In this document: positions 33,196 through 44,113 of the stretch, in pieces
How positions within the stretch are numbered: position 1 is the first letter of the stretch
Layout of the letters: every line of letters begins with the position of its first letter
Origin: Triatoma infestans
Taxonomy: Eukaryota > Arthropoda > Insecta > Hemiptera > Reduviidae
Assembly (NCBI GenBank): GCA_011037195.1
Contig: JAAEAF010003575.1
Coordinates: forward strand, 1-64,000
Direction: 5' to 3'
Length of the DNA: 64,000 nucleotides
Position numbers and translations under genes: made by a program
Notes under the pieces: model-generated
Seen by the model: only the letters and a program-made list of their open reading frames with translations
Database searches by the model: none
Told to the model about the DNA's origin: nothing

Positions 33196-33600
33196 GTAAC
33201 GTTTTACCCTCTGAACTAGCTACTGTAACTAGTTTCTAAGTGGGTTCGTTTAGATAAAACACTCTAACCTTCAAAAAACAACACCAATTTATTGTTTAAC
33301 ACAACAAATTACAAATAAAACACTTAATAATAATTAATACACAGTTTAAACCAACACAAGTTCACTTTTTATTTACTATTCACAAACGCACACTCCGTTT
33401 GTAATAAGACTCTGTGTAAACTGACTTCACTCGATTCAGCATTTATAACGGTGGAGAAAGGTCTGGAAGATTCTAGAACATTCTGGAAAGAGCTAGAGCG
33501 CGCCGCAGCGCTTCCTAGTGGCCACTAGGAGAACTTGAGGTACCTGCTTTCTCTCCTAGATAGCCAGTGGCTGCGTTTCAGTATTAATTCCATAATTATT
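33196..33600 (-). promoter_or_regulatory. Heat-shock-promoter-like or LTR-like block
   Basis: Read on the minus strand: an 18-bp perfect palindrome (33513-33530, TCCTAGTGG/CCACTAGGA), a perfect heat-shock element, a TATA box (TATAAATG at about 33446-33439), about 150 bp of A/T-rich leader-like sequence, AATAAA near 33292 and an end GTTACA near 33222. HSE then TATA then leader is the layout of an hsp70 promoter; TATA, polyadenylation signal and a CA end also fit U3-R-U5 of a solo LTR. No coding sequence follows. Confidence 0.5.
33465..33489. promoter_or_regulatory. Perfect five-unit heat-shock element
   Basis: GAA (33466), TTC (33471), GAA (33476), TTC (33481) and GAA (33486), each separated by exactly two bases: five alternating nGAAn units without mismatch. 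HSF trimers bind three or more such units. A TATA box lies about 20 bp away on the minus-strand side. Confidence 0.75.
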
Positions 33601-33668
33601 ATAACAATAATAATAAACAAGAGCGCTAATGACCTTGGTTGTCGATGCGCCAAAAAAAAAAAAAAAAA
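33583..33668 (+). mobile_element. Short 3' end of the I-like LINE (or SINE tail)
   Basis: GAGCGCTAATGACC...GTCGATGCGCC followed by 17 A matches the 3' end of the LINE at 43467-50490 better than the SINE tails do. It is a severely 5'-truncated copy. Confidence 0.6.
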
Positions 33669-33722
33669 CACAAGAATAATGATAATATTTGTAGGTCGTT
33701 CAACCTCATGTTTATAATGTTA

Positions 33723-34117
33723 GTTTGTTTTTTTGTTCTTTTCATATTTAGTTTTATTTATTTAGTAAGCGGTTGGCTATTTTAATTCATACCTTAGGAA
33801 CTGTGTTTATTATTTACAATTGCGTTTTCTTTTTTTATCTTAATTTTTGTTCTGTCGTCAGTTCTACAATGAGTTGAGAAGTTTATTTGATCAAATATGT
33901 AATTATGTTAAACACATTCCTTGCTATGGATCAATGTATCCCAAAAGCAATGTAAATAAATAATAATTATACCATCCTATTACATTCCCATTATACTATA
34001 TTTGGCGCAACTCGCATGAACATTGGAGAAGTGGCTTACAAGTACCCAGTAGATAACAATATTTATCGCAGCTAACAGTATTTACCTGACGACCAACAGA
34101 TAGTTGTTAAGTCTAAC
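33723..34117 (+). repeat. Left copy of about 395-bp direct repeat around the LOA element
   Basis: Nearly identical to 38169-38568. I see one substitution (CATACC vs CACACC) and one small indel in the T-rich start. It abuts the 5' end of the truncated LOA element, so it behaves as an unusually long target-site duplication. Confidence 0.85.
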
Positions 34118-34514
34118 AGTCAGTGCCCAGAACGAAGGACTGAACACGAAAGCTTGGAGAGTCCTTGGCTGCAAAGAAGAGAACTCGGGCCTCGTGCTGA
34201 CTGCCGGCATCGACGGCCAATCGTACGAGGTACTGAAGAGGGAGGGGTACCAGATTAGGTACCGTTTTGGTAAACTCCCTGTTAGAGGACTCAGGAAGTC
34301 CGAGGATGAGGCGGGCATGAAAGAGCATCAAGCTCCTTCGCCGTCCACCCTAGAAGAATTGATACCGCGGGAGGATTTTTCCCCGGAGGAGGCCCAACGA
34401 AGGGAGAGCCTGGGAGATGTGGATCTCTCATCTCTCAGGGTGAGCCTCTCGAAGGAGGAGGATGAGGAGGAGCAGATGCTCCTGGAAGAGGAGGGGGATT
34501 CTCCCCCTCCGTGA
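34118..34514 (+). pseudogene. LOA ORF1, C-terminal fragment
   Basis: Starts within the protein: KAWRVLGCKEENSGLVLTAG, DGQSYEVLKREGYQIRYRFG, then a Pro/Ser/Glu-rich acidic tail ending at TGA. The WRV...L...D..S...L....I...FG pattern resembles the RRM-like DUF4780-type domain found in some insect retroelement proteins (recalled, not searched). The ORF2 frame overlaps its end by about 50 bp. The 5' part is lost to truncation. Confidence 0.55.
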
Positions 34515-37500
34515 ACAGTACGCCTTGGGACTGAGCACTGGGGTAGCCCAGGTGAACTTAAACCACGCTAAGGGGGCATCAGCCAACATAGCAAGGTTGT
34601 TCACTAAGCGGCTACTAGGACTGGTGCTGATTCAAGAACCCTGGACAGTCGGGAGACAGATCTGCGGGCTGTCAGGTAAGAATGGCAAGGTAATTTCGGA
34701 TGCAAAAAGTGATAAACCTAGGGCCTGCATCCTGATCAGAAACAATATTAATTATACTTGTCTTTCAGAATTTACGACGCAGGACTTAGTGCCTATCTTG
34801 GCCCACCTGCAATATGGAGGCAATCACCGCGCCGTTGTAGTAGCATCCAGTTACTTCGCTGGGGACAGGGCTGATGTACCGCCAGCGGAGGTGCAGGAGC
34901 TGGTGGCGTACTGTCAAGAGCGGAAGCTGCCACTCCTCATCGGATGTGATGCTAACGCCCACACAGAATATGGGGCAGCAGAAACAACAACAGGAGAGGT
35001 GAGTACCTCTTAGAATTTATTCTTCAATATAATCTAGACATTTTTAATGTGGGGGCATCGCCCACCTTTGTGACTAGAGTTAGGAGGGAAGTTCTTGATC
35101 TTACGATAGGTAGTCAGAGTATCGGGCAATTCGTTCGGAACTGGAAGGTCTCGAACGAGCCGAGCCCTCCCTTTCAGACCACAGGATTATCATGTTTGAT
35201 CTAGAGGGGCTCAGCGACGGGGAGACTGTTTGGAGGAACTCCAGACGAACAAAACCAATTTAAAACCAATTTAGGGTGTGCTCTTGGCCGTATAGGCGCT
35301 GTGAAGGCTCCACAGTGCCGGCTGGAGCTGGAGCACTATCTGGATGAGGTTAATGGGGCAATTATCGGCGCCTTTGAGGATAGCTGCCCCATTAGGAAGT
35401 TGCATTGTCGTAGGGATGCTCCTTGGTGGAGCAAGGACTTGGCAAGGCTGAGGTCTCGAGTGCGAAGGCTCTACAATAGGGCAAGACGCACGGGAGACTG
35501 GCAAAGCTACACCGTGGAGGTGACAACCTACAACAAAGAAATAAGGAAAGCCAAGAGGAATAGCTTCAGGAAATTTTGTGGTGAGATTGACTGCCTGCCG
35601 GTGGCGGCCAGATTGCATAAAGCAATGGCCAAGCATGGCATGGGAGCTCATATGTCACTCAGGAAACCTGATGGCAGTTATACGCAAGATGGAGAGCAGA
35701 GGGCTCATCTCCTGCTAGATACTCACTTCCCGGTGAGTTTACCGTGGGAGGATGTATTAGAAGTAATGAAACCGGGCAGGCCCGGCAGGGTGGATTGGGA
35801 AATGGCCAAAGCCATCTGTACACCTTCGAGGTTGGAATGGGCAATTGGCTCGTTCTCGCCATACAAGTCACCGGGAGTGGATGGGGTCTTTCCCGCCCTT
35901 ATGCAGAGGGGCATAGCGGAGATCTTACCACACCTGGTTCGAGTAACTAGAAGTAGTTTGGCACTCGGGTACATACCGAGACCATGGAGAAGGGCAAGGG
36001 TGGTGTTCATCCCGAAAGCAGGGAATAAGGACTCCACCCGGCCCAAATCCTTCAGGCCTATCTGCCTTACGTCCTTTTTCCTTAAGGCATGAAGAAGGCC
36101 TTGGATAGCTATATAAGAACAGAGATTCTGGAGAGGGTGCCTTTGCACCCGCGACAGCATGCATACCAAGCGGGAAGATCAACGGATACCGCTCTCTATG
36201 AGCTGACGAGTGCTATCCAGGAATCTCTAGATGTCAAGGAAACGGCCATTTGTGTCTTTCTTGATATAGAGGGTGCTTTTGATAACACTTCGCATGAGGC
36301 CGTCAGTAGGGCCCTAATTAAAAGGGGGGTTGACGGCACCATGGCGAGGTGGGTGAATGAGATGTTGTCCACACGAACAGTGGAGACGATGGTGGGTCAA
36401 CAAACCATTAGAGTCAGTACGACTAGAGGTTGCCTCAAGGGGGGGTTTTGTCACCCCTAATATGGAGTTTGGTAGTAGACGAACTCCTCTGCAAATTGGC
36501 GGATCTCGACGTCTCCTGTCAGAGGTATGCCGATGATATTGTCATAATTGCTAGAGGTAAGTTCGAAGAAACCCTTTGTGAAATATTACAAAGGGGTCTA
36601 GACATCACCAGATGGTGCCTCTCAGTGGGGTTGGGTGTTAACCCAACGAAAACCACGGTAGTTCCTTTTACAAGGCGCAGGACTCTTCCACATCTGAAAA
36701 GCATCCAGTTAGCTGGAGTTGATCTAGAGTGGAAGAGGGAAGTTAAATATCTTGGGGTAACTCTGGATAGTAAGCTCCTATGGAATAGGCATGTTGAATT
36801 AACTGCCAGCAAAGCTACTCGCGCTCTCATGGTGTGCAGGAAGGTGGCGGGCAAGTCCTGGGGATGCCCTCCTCGAATTCTTATTTGGATGTACACCATG
36901 ATGGTGAGACCCATTATCACCTATGGCGCAGGAGCGTGGTACAGCAGAACAAAGCTCGAGCAGAACAAAGTACAGCGCCTTGCGTGCCTATGCACGACGG
37001 GAGCAATGAAGACGTGTCCTACAGCGGGACGAGTGGCGAAGGGAGCCCTCCTCAGAATCTCTAGGGAGGGCATGGGGAGATGTGGCCTGGGGGTGGGAGG
37101 CGAATGCCTCCTTCTGCAGGCTCCCTCCCCTGGGACTTTCCTAGAGATAGCATGACTAAGAAATATAGCTTCGTTAGGAATTTTTCTACGAAGCTAAGTA
37201 CGAAAGGAGAGTGGAGCGATGGATCCGCCCTGGACAGTATTAGCAAGCATGCCATTAAGTGGTACACAGATGGGTCTAAGACCCTCGAAGGAACCGGGGC
37301 AGGGGTGTTTGGGCCTAGAATCAAACACTCAGAACCCATGGGTAGGTTTCCTAGCATCTTCCAGGCGGAAATCTACGCTATTGGAAGGTGCGTTCAGTTG
37401 AACCTTGATCAAGGATATCGGAATCAGGAGATAGTTATCCTATCCGACAGCCAGGCGGCCATTAAAGCACTGAGCTCTTATGTAATCAGTTCTAAAATGG

Positions 37501-38086
37501 TATGGGAATGCCTAGGCAAGCTTAATGACCTAGGCAGGAGTAATAAGGTTACCCTACATTGGGTGCCGGGACATGTCGGCGTGGAAGGTAATGAGGCAGC
37601 CGACGCCCTGGCAAAAGAAGGCGCTGTATCTCCTCTTATTGGGCCAGAGCCCTTTTGTGGAGTCAGTGACCAAGTATTTCTAGAAGAAATTAAGAAGGAG
37701 GAGGTGGCTGAAAGAGCTCGTCTCTGGAACACCATCCCGGGACTGAGGCAGGCCAAGGTCTGTCTGGGTGGCTATAACCAGGAAAGGTCGAAAGCCTTCA
37801 TCAGTCTGAGTAAGAATAGGATCCGTATTCTTACGGGATTCCTTACGGGGCATTGCAGACTCAGGGGGCACTGAGGAAGCTTGGCCTAGTAGATGACGGC
37901 ACATGCAGATTCTGTGGAGAAACGGAGGAAACTCCGATACATCTCCTCACGGACTGTGATGCCGTCATTCAAAGAAGATTCAGTAGTCTGGGTTGTTACC
38001 AGATAGGGGAGGAAGAAATACCTACCCTAGAACCTTCCAGGATCCTGAGATTCCTCAGGGAGCTAAACCTGGAGAGGGTGCTATAG
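34462..38086 (+). pseudogene. LOA ORF2 polyprotein, broken by several frameshifts
   Basis: Endonuclease at 34530-35270 (VNLNHAKGA, IQEPWT, IGCDANAH, then SPTFVTRVRREVLDLTIGS in a second frame). Linker and RT at 35301-37070: SPYKSPGVDGVFPALMQ, FRPICLTSFFLK, break near 36085, FLDIEGAFDN, break near 36440, PQGGVLSPLIW, YADD near 36530, VKYLGVTLDSKL. RNase H at 37080-37640: YTDGSKTLEG, FQAEIYAIGRC, SDSQAAIKAL, HVGVEGNEAADALAKEG. C-terminal Cys/His segment CRFCGETEETPIHLLTDC near 37910. At least five frameshifts abolish function. Some lie at homopolymers (the G run near 36440) and could be sequencing errors. Confidence 0.88.
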
Positions 38087-38168
38087 ATGAGCTAGCTCAT
38101 CTTAGGCACCAGAGGGGGGTACAATAGATCAAAAATGGTCGCGGTACAGAACCCTCAAAAAAAAAAAT

Positions 38169-38568
38169 GTTTGTTTCTTTATTTTGTTCTTTTCATATTT
38201 AGTTTTATTTATTTAGTAAGCGGTTGGCTATTTTAATTCACACCTTAGGAACTGTGTTTATTATTTACAATTGCGTTTTCTTTTTTTATCTTAATTTTTG
38301 TTCTGTCGTCAGTTCTACAATGAGTTGAGAAGTTTATTTGATCAAATATGTAATTATGTTAAACACATTCCTTGCTATGGATCAATGTATCCCAAAAGCA
38401 ATGTAAATAAATAATAATTATACCATCCTATTACATTCCCATTATACTATATTTGGCGCAACTCGCATGAACATTGGAGAAGTGGCTTACAAGTACCCAG
38501 TAGATAACAATATTTATCGCAGCTAACAGTATTTACCTGACGACCAACAGATAGTTGTTAAGTCTAAC
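38169..38568 (+). repeat. Right copy of about 395-bp direct repeat
   Basis: Begins immediately after the LOA poly(A) and ends at the same base (GTCTAAC) as the left copy. Beyond it the sequence is unique (TTCTTGAGTTTAGC). A diverged piece of the same block is at 30945-31025, so the insertion target was itself a repeat. Confidence 0.85.
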
Positions 38569-40879
38569 TTCTTGAGTTTAGCATACTCTCACAAGCGAAT
38601 TCTAGATCACCATTCTAGAATTTATATACCTACACATCACAAACTAGTAAAGGCCTAAACTAACGGCTTTGAGAAACGGGTCTTGCTCCCCAATAACAAT
38701 AACCATCTGGAAGATCTTGACCGCTGATGCGCCTAAAACATCTGAAAGATCTGTTGTGGCCCCCTTAGGTGTACACAGAGTGGCTTTGTACGAACATTTA
38801 CTCCTAAGAGAACCACTTGTATGTGAAGAATTAGTTAGTCCTTCTACACAAGTAGGCCCACTAACGGTCTATGCCTTCCACAAGGGGATTATTCCTATGG
38901 TAGGTATGCTGGATTCTTTAGTACTGGCTTTCTTTACATCTGGGTCCTCTGCAATAATCAAATTAATATTTATAAGTTAATATTAATTTATATATATTAT
39001 GCTGATGCAGACTGGTAAGGTTGCGTCAGGGACTTTAGGTTCAATATTGAGTTTCACTAAGCACTTTTGGCTATAAAGCAGCCAAATCTATGGCTTTTTG
39101 TAAAATCTATCGTGGCTTCCTACGAGCATTATTGAATGTTGGGGCGTTGCAGTTTTAAGTTTGTTCTTGCTATTAGGCTGAAATACCCGTCGGGTCGCCC
39201 AGTTCCCTAAAGAATGCCTAGGTCACTTTCCGTTTTGGGGGAATCATTGGCATTTAGTTGATCGCGAGCTATGGAACGTTTAGTTGCAACATTTATTCCT
39301 TAGCCGAAACCTTGCAGCCGTTGATCCGGAGAGGTTTTCAGATATGAAGCATAGCAATGTCCTAGGTATAATCAGTTTTAGGTAGTAGGATATATGTGCA
39401 AAAAGGGAATAATTATTAATGGTAAATAAACAGAGAAAAAATGTAATATTTGCAATAATTTGTACTATTGTACGGCAGTGCTTTCCTCGGGCCTAGAAGC
39501 AAATATAACTGCAAGCAAGCGTTTGTAGGGGAGAACAGCTCTCCGTTGTTTTTTCTCGCTGTGTGTGTGCGAGAGAGAACAAAAAAGAAACACGCGGAGA
39601 GGTGCATTCACTGCGTGATTGTGTTTTATGAAACACAGCGGTGCGTGTGCCAAGGGAGCGAGAGAGAAATAGAAAACTATAGCCATAGCTTGGCAGCGTG
39701 ATGGTCTTTATCGGTGAATACCTGTTTTAGTTAAACCTGGTGGTATCGAGGTGGCTAAATTCTATGTATCTAGGGGAAAGGTTGTAGCGCCAAGTGGTAG
39801 GTTTAGTAATGCTCAGGTAATTTTATGTTTACATTGAGAACTGGTAACATTGTAATTGACCGTAGGTAATAATCGGTATAATAAAAGTATATTAGAGATA
39901 ATTGTTAGCTACATGCTTAAATTGGAGGTTTAGCAATTTCGTAGACAGTCGTAGTTATTAAATTGTATAAAGATGGTTTGGGGATACTCGATAACCGCCC
40001 GATAACATTTGGTATTAGAAAGTAAATGATTTTTTATAATAATGATGTGCCCAGAAGAAGGTAACTGGCTGAGTTTTAGCCGATTTCCTTGTTACATTAA
40101 GTGTTAGTCAGCTCAAGTTCCGTAGGTAAATTGTAGCTAGTAACGAGCGTTAGCATAGAAATTTTATTTTTTTATTGGACTATATTAATCCTTAAGGATT
40201 GGCAGACATTGAATTGTATTATCGTGCTATTTCCTGATGTAATCTGAATTATTGTTAAACTTTTACTTGTTTTCTATTGTTAATTGTATTCTTCTTGAAA
40301 TCGATAGTGTTTGCTTCCTAGCGCCACCCGCTCCCTACTGAAATTGTACATGTAAACTTTTGTATAAATCTTCTTCGCATTAAAGCAGATTACCGGAAAG
40401 CGATTAGCTTGCGATAGAGAAACGCAACTGGCTTTCATAGACTTAATTTGGTACATATTTGTGAATGACCTATAACCTTTGTTTGAATTTTTTCCCCGAG
40501 AAAGTTCATTTAAAGAAATTTCGGGAGAGGAGAAGCTTGTGCTTTCCTCAAAATGGCCGTTTTATTGAATTGAGACTCTGCCATTGATATAAAACTAAAA
40601 AAGTAAACATTTAGTAAAAATTATGCTTGAAGAAATTTTGTCAATTATAACATCGTGTGAGTTATTCACATCAGATTTATTTTGACGTAATGCAATGTCA
40701 TGTTGTTTATCACTTATTTATATCATTTTGGGGAACTGCATTTTAGCCTATTAACTCCTCAAGTGCGGGCACTTGAAATTTTAGATAAAAGATGTTATTA
40801 AACTAGAAATGGCAAAAATTATTAACTATATTTATAAAAAACAAATTATTTAAATTTTCTTGAAATGTACAAGAACACT
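38569..40879. other. No gene recognised
   Basis: Mostly unassigned, somewhat less AT-rich than elsewhere. A 103-codon frame at 38669-38980 has no motif I know. 39540-39680 is rich in GTGTG/GAGAG. 40005-40060 has TTTGGTATTAGAAAG, reminiscent of a retroelement primer site but unsupported. Confidence 0.4.
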
Positions 40880-41275
40880 AAGACCATGACTCAGATCAAC
40901 AAACGTACACCACTGGCTAGAACAAATATCCAGATCCGGGTCTAATCCATCTAAGATTCATCTCAGTCCGAACAAATCGGATAATAACCTTAAAGGGACA
41001 TAGCCTAGCTCTTCCACAGATCCTGTTCCGACCAAGGTTCCTCACAACCCTAGCAATCTGTCATAAAATGGATGGGTGTTTTCTTCTCTGTTCACAATCT
41101 CTACAAATGGATCCGGCATGAGCCCTATTTTACATAGAGATGTCTCCTTAGACCACAATGTTTAATAAGGGATCCAACCAAATGCCTGAGAGAGTTCCGT
41201 ATCAGCAGCGTATCACTAATACCCCTGACCGGACCCCCGATGAGCATCTTGGACATCCATCACAGCAAGATTTTT
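40880..41275 (-). pseudogene. LINE post-RNase H C-terminal fragment
   Basis: Minus-strand frames read LIRNSLRHLVGSLIKHCGLR, then RRHLYVK, PDPFCRDCEQRRKHP and RNLGRNRICG. This is the L-x-G-x-L-x-x-H-C-x-L-R-x-H-L plus C-x-x-C segment at the end of LOA/Jockey-type polyproteins. Only this end remains, with frame breaks. Confidence 0.55.
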
Positions 41276-42454
41276 TGTTTTTGTTTGCCTAAGTAGCAAA
41301 TTTTTTTGTTCTGTTCTTGTACTGTCCTCTGATTGTACGTCTATGTCAGTCTTCAGAAAGGATACGGATTACTAAATTTCTAAGAAGACCTTTGAAATGG
41401 ATGCTCACTTAGGTAGTACTTTTATAAAATTGTAATAGATTCATCTAATAGAAAAATGTACCAAATATATAAAACCCTTTCTGCTTTCATAGTTTAGTAT
41501 CTGGTGACAAGATGACACTATAGTTATCAGAATGTGTCACTAATATTTTCTGTATTTTATACACGTCAATTATTATGTCAACAGAAAAAGAAATTGAGCT
41601 ACAAAATTGTGTTCTGTGATTAGAATTTTAATATCAAAAAACTATTGCTACTTCTCATATTGTAATATCAAAATATGTTGCGATAGTAAGGTATATTTTG
41701 TTTACAATCTTAAAAAAAAAAATCTGGTATGAAGCACTCACACATTTCGCTTACTCCTGAAAATACAACTGCACACAAAGTGACGAATTTCATTTAAACT
41801 CAAATTTTACTTATTTGTCTTAACATAAATATAGAGGTGGTGGGGGGAAAGACAATGTACAATCTACCAATCGGGGCCGGTAAAGGAATTATCACAATGT
41901 AGTCCAGACGAGCGCGCTAATAATTACACCAACTCCATGCAATTTTACGCCCCAAATTCCGGGCTATCTAAAATAAATTTTTACTTTCTCCTTTAATGGG
42001 ATGTTGACACGGTGTTGCTGTAAACCAATTGTTGACATAACGATTCAGAAATCAAATTTACTTCAGAACCACTATCAACAGATTTTATTATCATCAAAAT
42101 CAAATGATTAAATTTTAAAAAATAAATTTTTCGAAGCGACACGGCCCTAAATTGACCAAAGTAGTAAATTCAAAACCAGATTCATTTTTCATCCGCAGTG
42201 AAACATATTGTGCTGTTTTTTCTAAAGCAATGCTAATTATGGCGATAAATTGTTTGAAGAAACTGGTTAGTAATTTGTATGTTGGTTTGTGTTCATATGT
42301 GGTGTGTGTTTTGTTTCATTGGTGAAGCTAACAGAAACTTTTTTAATCGCAATATGCTAGTAAAATTTTCATACTTTCCACCTCCTTCGCCATCACTGGT
42401 CTGGGCAACGTGAAAGAATAGGTATACTAATAGGAAATAGACACCTCTCCACAA
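41276..42454. other. No gene; one repeat left-end trace
   Basis: Near 41721-41830 the sequence AATCTGGTATGAAGCACTCA, then CTTAACATAAATATAGAGG, is a left end of the high-copy repeat; a similar block is at 53065-53155. Otherwise unassigned. Confidence 0.5.
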
Positions 42455-43130
42455 TTTCTTTCGCTGGTCGCCCAAGATAAGGAGGATCTCGAGCTTATGA
42501 TGAGAAAATTAAAAGAGTATTATATAGGTTGGGGCGTGAATAATAAAACGGAGTATATGGTCAATAAAAAAGGAAGAGGGAGATGATTCAAGATGCAAGA
42601 CAAAGGGCAAGGTCAAATATTTAAATATTAGACCCAGTCCTGTGGAACAATTACTAAGGATAGTGGAAAAAGCATTCTTTAAACCGGTATACTTACATAT
42701 GGGGCGAAACTTGGTCTATAATAAAATAAACGTTGTGGAAATGGATTATTGGAGGTGTAGTGTTCTACTTTTACTTGTTTACAACAAAAAGATGTAACCG
42801 TTAAATAAAGTATTTAAGCACTTAAAAACATTTATTTTCCATAAAATAAATTTGATGGGTTAGTAAAAAAAAACCTTCACTCCCCTCTTATAACCTCCTT
42901 CTCCCTCTGCTCTATATTCCCACTTCTTCCTACATACAGTACAGGAGGCGATGTATTCAAAAGATCAGGATGGACCAAATGAGATAGGAGGAGGTGCGAA
43001 AGAAAATGGATTTAAAAGAAACTATGATTGAGAGATTGACGAAAAGAAAGCTTAAGTAGTAGGGACACTTGAAGAGAATGGCTCCGGGAAGGTGGCCAAA
43101 GGGAGTAATCCTGTAAGAGAAAGGTTAAGA
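42455..43130 (+). pseudogene. RTE-like reverse-transcriptase relics
   Basis: DLELMMRKLKEYYIGWGVNN with KTEYMV (42484-42562) matches the segment after the YADD box, and LTKRKLK-WGHLKRMAPGRWP (43035-43105) matches the C-terminal W-GH-x-x-RM motif of the same proteins. Stops and unassigned sequence separate them. A CA repeat (43138-43160) follows. Confidence 0.5.
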
Positions 43131-44113
43131 GTTTGTTCACACACACACACACACACACATAGATCAACAACACTCATCTCTGAAAACATCCTTTTGTGTT
43201 CAGTCAACCTTTATCTTTTAAATTAGCGGTCGGAAACCTTTTAGGTATGTGGACTACTAAATTCTTAATTAAAATTTCGGATCACTAATTTTTGACTAAT
43301 AATTTTTGAAGATTCGAATTAATACGACCATTGAGTATTATTTATTTATATATGATTTATGGATTATATATGATATATGAGTATGGATTTATGGATTAAT
43401 TTTAACACAAAAATAATAATAAATAATATTAATACGTATAATAATAAATAATAATAACGTATTTGTCCCCGCAGGGGGAAGTGGGCTAGCCACTTCTTCA
43501 GGCAGCTTGGCGTCCCCGCGGGTATCCCAGTCTAACAACACTACAACACTTACACTCCCTACATTCACACAATACACATAGGGCCTGCAGAGGTAGTTGA
43601 TGTGTGCAGCTACTTGGGTCTAGCGATCCCAAAGGCAAACTCGAGCTCCCCACCAACACACCCCTTACATCTGAACACTTAACACTTTACAGACGATTAC
43701 ACATACTGCACGAACAAGGACACGCACACGTACTTGCCTTATACCTCTCCCAGGTGCTTGCCGGTACAAGGCTTTGGGGCTAAGGTGGAAAAGAGTATCC
43801 TGGCATTGAGGGAGACGACGACCTGCGGGCGTCCGATTCCAACACATGTCTTTGGTCTCAGCTTCAATCGGAGCCCCTATCTGGGGGATAGCCCGACTCC
43901 AGGAAGGCTAGGGAATTCCACCTCAGGTGGGTTCCTAGGGTTAGGAAAGGGGCCACGGGTCGATATCTCGGTATCCGAACGCTATCTTCCGTGGTAGCGG
44001 ACTATGTCAAGGTGCGATGGTCTACCCGGACAGTAACCGGGTGCATTTGATCGTCCGAGGAGGCGGGACCCCTTTGACCCTTTTTGGATCCATGAATCCC
44101 TTTTTTGTTATTA

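Larger units (their letters stand above)
34118..38167 (+). mobile_element. LOA-clade LINE, 5'-truncated, long direct-repeat flanks
   Basis: The element starts inside ORF1, carries an ORF2 with endonuclease, RT and RNase H and ends in an 11-A tail after AGAACCCTC. GC content near 50 percent contrasts with its AT-rich surroundings. The VNLNHAKGASANIAR start of the endonuclease and the RNase H are typical of LOA elements. Direct repeats of about 395 bp flank it exactly. Confidence 0.85.

Noticed and set aside
34082..37904. Several minus-strand frames of 70-148 codons
   Set aside because: They are antisense shadows of the GC-rich LOA element.
38669..38980. 103-codon plus-strand frame as a gene
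   Set aside because: No motif, homologue or splice support could be recognised; left as unassigned.
40005..40060. Retroelement primer-binding site (TTTGGTATTAGAAAG)
   Set aside because: No LTR boundary, tRNA match or coding region accompanies it.
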